A stretch of DNA of 64,000 nt from Ottelia alismoides. Lineage: Eukaryota > Streptophyta > Magnoliopsida > Alismatales > Hydrocharitaceae. The position numbers and the translations under genes were made by a program. The notes under the pieces are model-generated. The model saw nothing but the letters and a program-made list of their open reading frames with translations. It was not told the DNA's origin and made no database searches. The stretch's first letter is position 1, and each line of letters starts with the position of its first letter. Below, one piece after another: positions 23,027 through 33,340 of this stretch. The DNA lies in contig JAZKJV010002611.1 of NCBI GenBank assembly GCA_037367405.1, positions 1,240,001 to 1,304,000 of the forward strand, written 5' to 3'.

Positions 23027-23392
23027 ATCTAGATATAATGGGAGACCAAATCTCATCAAGTCATTTCAACAGTGGATCATAATACAGGTATCCATTTAGT
23101 GGAATATGGTACGATATGTGATTTCCCCCGAACACAAATGAAAGAACATTTATGCATATAGATACATGATATCCGAGTAAATATATATATATAGATATAG
23201 TTAATAAAAAATAAATCAATCAATTCAATATGAAAAATAGAATGTAAATGTTTCTAACCAATTATTCCTAATGGTTCACAACAAAGTAGTGTTAGTTGAT
23301 GAGAGTTATTTCGGGAGCAAGAAAAGAAAATAAACTCATTGTGGTTATTCTTTGAATTCTAATCAATATAACCGGATCTGGTATAGTATAAT
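23027..23392 (+). other. Plastid psaI-ycf4 spacer copy
   Basis: AT-rich stretch between psaI and ycf4 copies, with an (AT)n run at 23188-23203. Spacing is compatible with the plastid intergenic region. No gene. Confidence 0.7.
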
Positions 23393-23920
23393 ATGAACTA
23401 CCGATCAGAAAATATATGGATAGAACTCATAAGGGGATCCAGAAAAACAAGTAACTTTTGATGAGCATGTTTTTGGGTTCGCTGGGATTTTTAGTGGTTG
23501 AAACTTCTAGTTATCTTGGTAGGAATCTGATATCTTTATTCTCCGATAAACAAATCATTTTTTTCCATAAGGAATTGTAATGTCTTTCTATGGAATTGTG
23601 GTCTATTCATTAGCTCCAATTTGTGGTGCACAATTTCGTGGAATATAGGCAGTGTTTATGATCAATTCGATAGAAAAGAGGGAATAGTATGTATTTTTCA
23701 TTGGGGATTCCCAGGAGAAAACGATCGCATTTTCCTTCGCTTTTTATAAGAGATATGCAATCAATCAGAAAGGAGGATAAAGAGGGTCTTTATTCTCGTC
23801 GTGGTTCTTTATATGAAAATCAGAGGCCAGGGAGCTATTCCCTTGACTCGTACTGATGAGAATTTGACTCCACGAGAAATTGAACAAAAAGCTGCGGAAT
23901 TAGCCGATTTCTTGTGTGTA
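23393..23920 (+). pseudogene. ycf4: Nuclear plastid copy of ycf4
   Basis: Ycf4 is the thylakoid photosystem I assembly protein (about 184 residues). This copy starts MNYRSENIWIELI, then has two consecutive TGA codons (after RKTSNF) and several frameshifts. Recognisable later blocks are [39 protein letters not shown] and [10 protein letters not shown]. It breaks off about five codons before the normal C-terminus and joins unrelated plastid sequence (psbB). Clearly non-functional and noticeably diverged, so the transfer is not recent. Confidence 0.95.
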
Positions 23921-23954
23921 CGTTGGACACATTTGGCATGTTGCTAATACCTAG

Positions 23955-24033
23955 TTCTAAGATGCTTTTGTTGGTATTGATCCAGATTGGAAAGCTCAAG
24001 TGGAATTTGGAACATTCGAAAAACTTGGGGATC
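23955..24033 (+). pseudogene. psbB: psbB (CP47) C-terminal fragment
   Basis: Translation in one frame gives [20 protein letters not shown] then KLGDP, matching the conserved lumenal-loop region of CP47 (FAGIDPDLDAQVEFG.FQKLGDP). Flanking sequence at 23921-23954 may be further decayed psbB. In plastid genomes psbB is far from ycf4, so this fragment is joined out of order. It is followed within about 20 bp by L1 LINE sequence. Confidence 0.85.
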
Positions 24034-24051
24034 CCTCATCTTGTATCTCCC

Positions 24052-24975
24052 TACCACCAAAAACAGATCCAGATATGCGATTGGTACGTAGCCGCAGGGC
24101 ACCCAAGTGCTGCTGATGTGCGTTGCAGCTCCGAGTCTGAGAGCCCAAACGGAATCACAGCATATTTGCTCCTATTCACCCTGAGTCCTGATAACTCCCC
24201 AAAAATATTCATAATACATGACGATCTTCTAATTTTGTCCTCAGCCTCCATGAAAATCACAGTGTCATCAACATATTATAACAACTAAATGGATATGTCC
24301 TCCCTCGTGTACCCCGAGCACCAGAACACGGATTCCGCCAACCTCATCATAATCGCCAAAGCGTCGACAACAATAACGAACAGAAGCTGCGCCAAAGGAC
24401 AACCTTGCTTGATCCCCCGCTGAGGTTGGAAAAAAGCCCCTTTCCGATATGTCAGTCATCAATATAGCATGTGAGCCCGTTGTCATGCATCGCTTGATCC
24501 ATAAAATCCACAGTTCAGGAAAACCACTCTTCTCAAGAGAAGTCCAAATGAATCTCCAGTCCATGTAGTCGTATTCTTTCGATAAGTCGACCTTCCAAAG
24601 TATGCCCTTTATTTTGTTTCTCCTCCAATCTGTCACCATCTCAGAAGTCATCACCAAGCCATCTGCCATTTGTTCTGACGAAATGATCCGATCAAGCACT
24701 CCCCTCAAACGATTCGCGAGGATCTTCGCAATTATGAGGTACAAAGCATTAGATAACGCGATCGACCTAAAGTCCTCCGCCCTGGTCGACGCCTCCTTTT
24801 TTGGCATCAAAAAAGGAGCACCATGTTGAGTCTCTCGAAACCCTGATTGCCCACCCGGAACTCCGGTAGCCCATCACATCACCACCTCCCAAAACTCCCT
24901 GTAGAAACTCATCGGGAAACCGTCTGGGCCTGGTGTCCCCTGCGCATTCAGTTGAAAAAGTGCCAGCCTTGCTCA
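24052..24975 (-). pseudogene. L1 LINE reverse transcriptase remnant
   Basis: Begins with GPDGFPMSFYREFWEVV (24850-24930) and continues, after frame changes, as LMPKKEASTRAEDFRSIALS and IIAKILANRLRGVLDRIISS. Next come VDLSKEYDYMDWRFIW (normally D..KAYD..DW..L), SERGFFPTSAGDQA (normally ..RGLRQGDP), and the catalytic box as VDDTVIFMEAE (normally YADDT). Then NIFGELSGLRVNRSKYAVIP (F...SGL..N..KS). Gly-Leu-Arg-Gln in the RGLRQGDP motif is altered, and there is at least one stop. Non-functional. Confidence 0.9.
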
Positions 24976-25529
24976 AAAAAAATCATCGATCAACATGCTT
25001 GCCTCCTCGTCGCATATCTGAGACACTCCCTTCCCTTGCCATCCCCAACCGGTCCGCGATCCCCTTCTCCCAAAAGCTTGAAAATGCGCTCGTAGCGTTG
25101 CCCCTACATGACGCTCTCTCCCTCTACCACCTCATCACCAACCTCAACCGAATGGATGAAGTTTCACGTGTTCGCATCCCCCTCATGTACCCACCACTGC
25201 CTAGATAGCTGCCTCTAAGCCATTTCCTCCTTGTCCTAGCTAAGGATCACATTCAGGAGCCCTCTTCTTTCCTATCCTCCCTCAGATCACGTTCATCCTC
25301 AACTCCGTCTAGTCTAGCCAGCCCGTCCTGCGTCCTGGATCTTCTCTCCCTACGCTTGAGCCAGTTCCCCCAATTGAAAGCCAACAGAAATCTCCTGAGC
25401 TTGACCAACTTGTATGCAAATCAGACCACTGCAGACCCCGATGGTCAAATGCGACCCAAAACTCCTCCACAGACTCCCAGAATCCCTCCTTTAACAACCA
25501 AGCCATCTCAAACCTGATGATAGAGCGAG

Positions 25530-26250
25530 GGCATACACCCTACCCCGAGTACCACAAAAGTGGTGTGTGATTCGAGTGCGCCTTGGGTAGCGCCCCAGCC
25601 CTAGCCATAGGAAATAGCATGAGTGCATTCGTGGATAACATAAATCTGTCAATGCGTGATTGTGATCTCAAATTCTGCTATGTATACGTATATCCAGCAG
25701 CATCAATCATTTGGATCCCAAGCTTGTCCACCATCTCCCAAATCTCTGTGGAGCCATTACCTGGCCATAGGAAATAGCATGAGTGCATTCGTGGATAACA
25801 TAAATCTGTCAATGCGTGATTGTGATCTCAAATTCTGCTATGTATACGTACATCCAGCAGCATCAATCATTTGGATCCCAAGCTTGTCCACCATCTCCCA
25901 AATCTCTGTGGAGTCATTACCTCTCCCACCTCGCTCCCCCGAGTGATCTTCCTACAAACCGACTCGAAACGACCCCCGCATAGGAGGCTCGTGCCCCGAT
26001 ACTGGCCGCTTCAGTCGTCGGGTCTTGGCTTGCGTCACACACCACACAAGCTTCCGCAAAAGGCATGTGTTTTTTAAAACAGCTAAAAGCAGGGCTTTCC
26101 CTTTTCAACTCCTCTCCCGACACGACGCCCTCTGCCTCCGTGTTGTCGAGCTTCGGCTCTTCACGTACCTCCAAGAGAATTATGCCCCAATGAAACGTGC
26201 CTCGAGAAATGTCAGCGACGTGCGACGTCCTCTCCCAGCTAACGCCCATC
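25530..26250 (-). pseudogene. L1 LINE endonuclease remnant
   Basis: Minus-strand pieces match the APE-type endonuclease: FGRWWTSLGSK-like and IWEMVDKLGIQMIDAAGYTYT (normally F..F.....L.DL...G..YTW), then SQSRIDRFMLSTNALMLFP (normally S.IDRFLVS..W...F). Then ALESHTTFVVL, where working enzymes have SDH. Frame changes and the lost SDH show it is dead. The tandem duplication at 25601-25922 doubles the GYTYT...IDRF block. Confidence 0.78.
25601..25922. repeat. 160-bp tandem duplication inside LINE endonuclease
   Basis: The unit starting CCATAGGAAATAGCATGAGT (25605) recurs exactly 160 bp later (25765). The copies differ at only about three bases (for example GTATATCC versus GTACATCC, GAGCC versus GAGTC). 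Because 160 is not divisible by three, the duplication shifts the LINE frame. It is younger than most other damage in the element. Confidence 0.95.
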
Positions 26251-26637
26251 GGAAACAATACAAGTCACATTCAAGATCGGCGCCAGAGCCTCCTTAATCG
26301 CTGCAAAGCTCTGCACAATGAGCAGAACACCTCTGATCAAGAAAATACCTTCCCTCCTAGAATCGCAGTCCCCATCCTGCAAGAGAGGGGTCCTCCAATG
26401 TACCAACCCCGCCGTCGTGTGCGAGAGGTGAAGCAGCTTCCCAACATCTTCCGTCGATAGACCCTGGGCACAAACAAGGAGGTCATCCAGGAGTACAACG
26501 TCTCCACTAAAATTGCGACCCACCACCCCTCCAATGTCCGCTATAGTGTCAGCTAAACTCCTCTCTTTTCTCTGGCGAACCCCCACCAATATATGTTCCG
26601 CCTTCAGCCCACTGGCACCACCCCCTCCGCCTTTCAC
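26239..26637 (-). pseudogene. LINE ORF1-like (DUF4283-type) remnant
   Basis: An open minus-strand stretch containing SLADTIADIGGVVGRNFSGD, VVLLDDLLVCAQGLSTEDVG and LLHLSHTTAGLVHWRTPLL. A second copy of the same kind of sequence is at 35788-36110 (LGFVNRVLDRYFTRDVVALD), showing it belongs to a repeated family. Its position upstream of an L1 endonuclease suggests ORF1 (RNA-binding, gag-like) of the LINE. The DUF4283 label is a judgement from general style, not from a profile search. Confidence 0.5.
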
Positions 26638-26640
26638 ATC

Positions 26641-27854
26641 ACCGGCTCCCTTCTTCAGACAGTGGAAGCTTTGATGATCGCTTCCTCAATAACCAAAACA
26701 CAAAACATGATCCCTACATTCCGAGGCATGTTATCCCCATCCATCGCACCGGAGGCATCGGTCTTGAAAGATCGAAGTTGACCCCCTGTCTCGACGTCAA
26801 GCAGGGCCCGAAGACCCCCGCCCACACCGGATTCCATCACCCGCCATCGCCCACCCCCTGGAACTGTCCTGCATCCCACTTTTATCCCTTATATGGTTAT
26901 GTTTATGGCGATTATTATTTATCTTGAATAATGTTTTTGTGTCGGTAATTGAATAATTCTGCTTTAAGGCAAGCCGATCCATTTTTGGCTCAAAAATTGC
27001 GTCAGTTCTAAAGTTTATATTACTACTTGATATTCGAAGTAGGGAAAAAAGAGCCTACTCGATTTTTTTTATTATTTTATATTTTTTAAAATGAAACCTT
27101 GGGAGAATTAGATCACCATATGTCACCATAGTATCACTCCAAAATTAACTTAATTTGGGATTTTTATTATCGTCATCAAGACTATCAAAATTTAACGATC
27201 TTAGAATTGTTGAAATCAGCCCATTCTAGATGAACATGTTAGGAATGTTTGTTTTGCGTGAAACTTGAAACACATATTCCCATCAATATATTAAGCAAAT
27301 CCCCCCTAAGGTTTCCTTCAAAAACACCCAAAAATAATGAAAAAGGGCCCAATGAAGGGAATTACCTACACCCCCAAGTGTAGGCTCCCAGCTTCCTTCA
27401 AAGAACATAGTTCCTAAGCAGTTTCCTATAAAAGAATTGACAAGGGAATAAACAAAGCCATCGAGACTACATCCATTAGTTACCTAGTCTCGAAGCGAAG
27501 CCAACATTTCGCTCAAACATTAAGAGAAAGCCCAGTTATCAAGTTAGTGCACCATTGAGGTCAATCTTCTTAGACACATCCATTTATAAGAGCTACAGCT
27601 AAGTGCTTGAGTGAGATAGTATAACGTCGACTCGCTACTAGTTAAACATTCCCCCAATGCTCGATGATCGGGTAGCTAGACCCCACCAAGCTTGCTGACG
27701 GGGTGTGCAACGTGCTAGATAATGGGTTTTGCCTGCCAATAACATGTGGAGGTCACAATTATAGATATTATAAATTCCATGTAGTTCTTAATGTTAGAAA
27801 CTAGATAATCAAATGTGTAAATATATTATATGTCTTGCGGGAAGTGAACATGAC
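26641..27854. other. Gene-free stretch
   Basis: 26655-26879 (minus) is GC-rich and may be further 5' LINE sequence. 26880-27854 is AT-rich with no domain that I recognise. Short open frames are unconvincing. Confidence 0.55.
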
Positions 27855-28437
27855 ATGGATACCACTGAAAAAAGAACTTTAAAAAAAGATATCACTTGGA
27901 AGTACAATTACCTGAACGACCAAAAAGAACCAAACTACGTTACATGCATATTTTGTGAGAAGACCACTAAAGGTAGGATCAAGATAACCAAACATCATCA
28001 AGTAGGATCTTTCAAGGATGCTACAACTTGCAAGAAAATCCCTCCATATGGTGACAAAAGAATTATGTGCATATATGAATAAGAGGAAGTCTCATAAAGT
28101 TTCGTTTGAAGGTGGGAATATCAATGTGGATAACATGAATTTTGATGATAATGACGAATGTGAGGGGAAAATGCAATTGTGCTTGGGAAGAGGGTTTTTC
28201 CAAGTAAAAAAATAATGCTAATTGACAACCTACAAATAACAACAAAGGGTCTATGGACTCATTTGTGATCATGAAAGCGTTAAAAGGGAAAGGAAAAGAT
28301 ATTATGAAACAAACTTCCATGGTGGATGTTTGTAACAACGTGATGTGACCCAGAACCATTCAATATATAGCCCATTTGTTCTATCGCATTGATATACCAT
28401 TTACAGCATTTATAATATCATCAAATCTGATGTTTCA
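27855..28437 (+). pseudogene. hAT transposase N-terminal remnant (BED zinc finger)
   Basis: From ATG at 27855: DITWKYNYLNDQKEPNYVTC, then IFCEKTTKGRIKITKHHQVG and TTCKKIPP. This is the BED-type finger of plant hAT transposases (C..C......H) followed by the CTKVPP-like motif. A one-base shift near 28045 moves the frame to VTKELCAYMNKRKSHK. A later part is in frame with one TGA: GSMDSFVIMKALKGKGKDIM, MVDVCNNVM, TIQYIAHLFYRIDIPFTAF, equivalent to the conserved (Q)YIARWFYDAGIPFNA region. The sequence stops at a MITE insertion; the catalytic domain and dimerisation domain are absent. Confidence 0.88.
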
Positions 28438-28483
28438 ACCACTGTTGTGAAAGTCGATTGACTAGACCGACTAATTGAGTCAA

Positions 28484-28495
28484 GAGGGTAGCCAA
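28484..28495. repeat. Target duplication of inner MITE (left)
   Basis: GAGGGTAGCCAA, repeated exactly at 28899-28910. The last A may belong to the element, giving 11 bp. The length fits Mutator-like elements (9-11 bp) better than hAT (8 bp). Confidence 0.85.
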
Positions 28496-28898
28496 GGTTG
28501 CAAAAGTCGGTAGTCGGTACTCGGTCGGTTGGGTCACTGACTAAGGATTAATCGGCAGTCGGGCGACTAATCGGATTTACTCGGACTTTAATCGACTTTG
28601 AATTTTATAATTATTTCAAATATATCTCATTTTTATACATATATTTACATAGATTTTGTACATTTATATACTACCACAATAAAATAAAAGAAAATATTGA
28701 ATTTAAATAAAACATTAGGCATATTATACTAAGTTTGCTTATAAAAAAAGTAAAACATTAAAAAAAATACGATATCTCCGAGCAAAAATTGGTCGATTAG
28801 TGTACCTAGTCGGAATTAGTCGGTACTCGGTCGGCCACCCCACTGACTAGACTAGTCGGACCTACTAATCGGGCCAGTCGGGCGACTTTTACAACACT
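28496..28898. mobile_element. Inner MITE inserted in the outer one, ~403 bp
   Basis: Starts GGTTGCAAAAGTCGGTAGTC and ends GCGACTTTTACAACACT, so the ends are inverted repeats around (T)TG(C/T)AAAAGTCG. It is flanked by the 12-bp direct repeat GAGGGTAGCCAA. Both halves use the ACTCGG/TAGTCGG vocabulary, and the middle (28600-28790) is AT-rich filler. No coding capacity. Confidence 0.75.
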
Positions 28899-29342
28899 GA
28901 GGGTAGCCAACTCGACTAAGCCTAGTCGGGCATTAGTCGGTCAACCTGACTAATCGGGGTGACTACTCAATCGACTTTTACATAGAGCTTTTTATTTTCT
29001 TTATTTTTGTTTTTTAAAAGAAAAATTATCCTAATATACTTAATGTTATATTTAAGGTCAACTCCTTTTGTTTCGTTATGATAGTATAGAAAAATGTACA
29101 AATCTATGCAAATATTAAGAATATATGTATAAAAATGAATTATATATTTAACACACAGAATCCATAGACTATAGGTGGTCTTACCACCCTCAAACTAATT
29201 CTAAGAGGTATGTGTGTTTCATCTTTTATTATCCTTTTAGTTCTGATTTTAGGAACGTCATTATCCTCATAGCATTTGATAAGTTTCTTTACTTCATTCT
29301 TATCTTGATTCATAAGGAAGTCATCCTCTAAGAATCATATCT

Positions 29343-29900
29343 TTAGAGATGAAATCTTCTAAGAATCTCAAGGTCATAAAGTAGGTATCCTATACCATGC
29401 TTTATACACCTAATGAAGTAGCATTCTCTAATGATAGATTCCAGCTTACTTGCATCCATGTTTCTACCATGGACCAAACAACCATAAATCTTCAAGTATC
29501 TAATACTGGACTTGATTCCAAACCATGCCATATGAGGGATTTTGGGTTCAGATTTCCTGGAATCTTATTAAGGATATATATTGCAGTCTCGATTGCATAT
29601 ATCCCTGAAACTAAGAGGTAATTATGCTAAGATTCATCATTGATCACATCATGTCAGACATGATCCAATTGTATCTCCATACAACTCCATTGAATTGAGG
29701 TTTATAAGAAGTGAGATAGGAACAATATTCCTTTCTCTATGAGGTATTCTTATGAATTTATCTGATAGGTACTGGATACATCAGTCAGAACAAATTCTTT
29801 CCATCTTCCTTCTAACTTTGGTTCTCAATCAAATTATGAAATCTTTGAACATTTCAAGGTTTCGAATAGACAAGGAAGAAATCTTGTACCACACATAATC
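29343..29900 (-). pseudogene. Copia integrase remnant
   Basis: Minus-strand reading gives, with frame changes, PQFNGVVWRYNWIMSDMM-like (normally PQ.NGVAER.NRTL.DM.) and AIETAIYILNKIPGN (normally ALETA.YILNR.P.K). Then SSIRYLKIYGCLVHGRN (normally LK..GC.AY) and CYFIRCIKHGIGYLLYDLE (normally F.GY....GYYFY). The catalytic Glu region is altered (AER to VWR). Dead copy. A recognisable gag zinc knuckle further upstream was not found. Confidence 0.82.
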
Positions 29901-31352
29901 ATCAATTGATGTCACATATCATTAATGTTCATTATAGTATAGATGCTCTACATACACCAATATGTATGAAGTCATAATACCACTACATCTTACACCATTC
30001 CCATAGAAGGGTGTATTGGATATTTTACTTTGAACATAATATTCACAAGCATGTAAGTTTTGAAATACAGACAATCTAAAGTTATATCTCTTACTAGTCT
30101 ATTGATCTCATCAACGGACTTACGTCCTAGTATTGTTCCCATATCATTGTCAAACGATCTTCATCCTCCTTTTGATCTTTTAAGATTTCATTTCACTATT
30201 AGAAATGTCAATGAACCATTTGTTAACATACTAATTTAATAGTCATCTAGATGTTAGATTACTATCTGAAATATGTTCATCATAACTTTTTATGATAGAT
30301 CTATCTCAGAATGTATGTCCATTTCTAACAAGTTTAGAAATAAACAATGAATCTATTCTAATATCAAGGTCGTAGAGACATTCTCTAAGACTAAGGGCTC
30401 TCCCACTAGAAATAAGTAGTTTATTTATCCAATGAAGATTGTTGCAACAATTGCATCAAATCCCATGTAGGATGACTATTAACCTTATGATCAAGTTTTC
30501 TAGTCTTTTAAAACATGTGCAACCAATTGCAAGTGTTAACAGAAGAGTGAGATACAATTATTGGACTTTAGTCTCATCTAATAAGTTGATTTCGATGATG
30601 GTATGTAGATGTAGAATATGTCGATGCACTATCAGAGTTCTTCTCTAAGGATTATAGATTGTCTGGTTAGTCATACTATCAGTATATCGACTTATTGCAG
30701 TATTGGCATTCATCCAACTCGTTGGATGTCATAGGTGGAGAAGTATAGGCAACTCTTTGACTCTCCTTACATGGATCGGACTCATGCTTCCATCGTGCTT
30801 CCTTTGATGCTTAAACAAGCATTTCTTAAGATAAAGGACATCTTAAATTAAGCATATCCTCAAGGGACTTTAATACAAGAGTATCTCAACATTTATACTT
30901 GCTTCATCTTATTTCTACAATATGAAAATCAAGAAGCCTCATGAAAGACTTAAGTTGAGATAGTATAATGATGACACTCATCATATCCATATTTATCGTT
31001 AGCTATTAAAGACTTTGGTTCAGGCAAGTACTCAAACATTTTGAGTACATCATCTCTATGAAGCCACTATTCGGCATAATTCGATGAACCATGGCATTCA
31101 TGATTAAATGTTGAGAGCGCATTTGTTTGCCAAAACATCTCCTTTGATTTTGGAAGGATCTTGACAATTATGATCATCATCAATAGGATACTTCCAAAGC
31201 ACACTCGATGAGACATCAAGACTGTAGAGACATACAAACCCTATGTTGTTGTCATATTGTCTATTTAATTATCAATCCTCATTATCATGAAGAAACTTGC
31301 ATATTACAACCACATACAATATGTGTTCAACTGTAAATACTACACCCTTGAT

Positions 31353-31361
31353 CATGGATCC
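31353..31361. repeat. Target duplication of GATAT-family MITE (left)
   Basis: CATGGATCC, repeated at 31555-31563. Nine bases, the usual Mutator-like length. Confidence 0.75.
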
Positions 31362-31554
31362 AACCATGGAAGGCCATATCGATATGGATATCGTTTCGAT
31401 GTCGTATCTATACGATATATCGGTCATATATCGTCAAAATATTGCTCATATCGACGCATTTTTGTGAAGGAAATGCCTGAAAAGGAGGATATATCACCAT
31501 ATCGGTACTGATATCGGTCTCATCTCGATGTCGATATATCGCGATATTTCCTTA
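31362..31554. mobile_element. GATAT-family MITE, ~193 bp
   Basis: Begins AACCATGGAAGGCCATATCG and ends GCGATATTTCCTTA; the inner parts of the ends are inverted (GGAA..ATATCG). The body consists of CGATAT, ATATCG and TATCGGT words. It is bounded by a perfect 9-bp direct repeat CATGGATCC. No coding capacity. Related vocabulary occurs at 21111-21574 and 38370-38890. Confidence 0.65.
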
Positions 31555-33325
31555 CATGGATCCCATCCATTATACTGGTTATGACTGAATATAGATTTGA
31601 ATGGGTTTAAGATAATTTGCATAAATATATTTACATTTATTAAGGTTATTATTATTTTAAATCGAAATTGTCCCGTACCTTGAAAGTACATTCCCTTTCG
31701 AACTTTCAAAGCATGCGGCATATTACCTAAAGTATCTCAAGAAAGATCTGGGATCTTCCTTCAACCTTTGTCACACCCCAATAATACGAGAAAATGCAAC
31801 TCGAGTAAAGAGAGAGAGAACTCTTTACACCTTGCAAGTTCAACTTACATTTCTCAATTCGATCTTTGACACCGGAGCCCAGCACCCCTAAGGTGATGTT
31901 GACTCGTTGTCAATCGAATCAACTGTCAACAGGAATAGAATTCGCTATGCGTAATCCAATGTCACCTCAATTATACAAGGAACAACACTGAGGTCACTAC
32001 GCATAAGATCTTACTCTTTTGAGAAGCAAAGAGCCTGATCCATGTGCGCTTGTACGTCGAAGCTATGACTTCGCATAGACGTCTCAGACGTACAATCTAT
32101 GGCAACAGAATCATTCGCCTTGATGGGAGACCATGGATGTCATCTTATGACTATCCATATCTCATTCAAATTTTTGATTGATCATTTGAATCGTATTCTC
32201 ATAATCAACCCATACAAGGGAAATCCAATCTAATTAATTATAGATTGTGTATTTCAATTGGATTATATTAATTTAATCATGTTAAATAACATCAATCCAA
32301 TGCAACCAACAAATAATTTAAATTGCTTGATATTACTATATAGTATACACCGTCACATAGTACAATTTTATTATTCCAATTAGTTGTTTAAAGTATGCAG
32401 AGACTTTTCATGCTACAATTGAAACTGATCCAACCCGATCGTACAGCTAATGCAAACAGGGAGCGCTTCCACTACAAGTGCGGCACATGGTGTCAATTTA
32501 GTAGCACATCAGCATATCCACAGCCTAGACACCATTACTGATTCAATTCGAGACAATACAACTAGTACAAATTATACTAAGAGATTTTATCGATCTTTTG
32601 ACAATGTATGATATTATATATTAATCATTCCGAAATTTAGGTATCTTGAAATATTTTTAATCATCCTAATTCCAAGTCATATTAAGTAAACAAGTTGTTT
32701 TTGCATGTAAAAGTTGAACTACAACTATTGTAGTTTGGAATCTAGGGTTTTACGTCATGAAGCAATCATTCAAGGTTGTTTTTTGTCATGTATTTCTATA
32801 AATAAATGATACAACAAATAATCAAGGAAAGTTCTAAATTTCCGTGATTATATTTGAATGATTAAACACATTAAAAGATGTCAACAAGATGATACAATCA
32901 TCTTCCGACCCATCTCACTAAATTCACATATCTAGAGAAAACGAAATCAAAACCACACGAATAAATTCAAGCGGTCCATTGGTTTGATTCTTAATGTAAT
33001 TAATGTGTTTTAACATGTTTCTTAAAAGGAAAGCAGTAACTAAATTCGTGAAGTTACATACCCGAAATTCATGTAAAAACAACACATTGTGGAAAATTTT
33101 CATATCTGAATCAATCCTGAACATCATCGAGCTATGGCGAATCTTTTGAGGTCATGTCTAGACGTTCTAAACATGATTATCCCAAAATTCGTTTATAATA
33201 GGAAAAGTCAGTAGACGTATCATATATGCACAATTTCGTATGCGAATAATAACAAGTTCTCGTGCATCTGATATGCAAAACCTTGTTACCTTAGGGCTTG
33301 GATCATATCCAAGACCTTTGACCAA

Positions 33326-33338
33326 GGCTCCGATACCA
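33326..33338 (-). other. Primer binding site, initiator Met-tRNA-like
   Basis: Minus strand TGGTATCGGAGCC, one mismatch to the canonical TGGTATCAGAGCC. It lies two bases from the LTR end. Confidence 0.85.
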
Positions 33339-33340
33339 CT

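Larger units (their letters stand above)
24052..26640 (-). mobile_element. Decayed L1-type LINE (ORF1-like end, endonuclease, RT)
   Basis: Minus-strand non-LTR retrotransposon read in several frames. From high to low coordinates: ORF1-like segment (26239-26637), endonuclease remnant (25530-26000), linker (25130-25510), reverse transcriptase (24052-24975). The 3' part after the RT thumb is missing: the element ends at the plastid DNA junction near 24040. Many frameshifts and stops, plus a 160-bp tandem duplication in the endonuclease. No poly-A tail or target duplication visible. Confidence 0.85.
28438..28990. mobile_element. Outer MITE, ACT/CGG-word family
   Basis: Left end ACTGTTGTGAAAGTCGATTG, right end CAATCGACTTTTACATAGAG, giving imperfect terminal inverted repeats (AAAGTCGATTGA). 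The interior is built almost entirely from CGACT, AGTCGG and CTAATCG words. It is split by a second member of the same family (28496-28898). Its own target duplication is not clear. Confidence 0.65.
29901..33325 (-). other. Copia interior, decayed, no readable domains
   Basis: Sequence between integrase remnant and PBS. It should contain gag, protease and the N-terminal integrase, but frames are so eroded that I cannot place a zinc knuckle or D(S/T)G motif. A segment starting TGTCACACCCCAATAATAC at 31780 has an LTR-like start and could be a nested gypsy LTR fragment; no matching end was found. Confidence 0.45.

Noticed and set aside
22917..24033. Functional plastid-type genes
   Set aside because: psaI lacks ATG and is frameshifted; ycf4 has tandem TGA codons and frameshifts; psbB is a fragment. 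They are nuclear pseudocopies.
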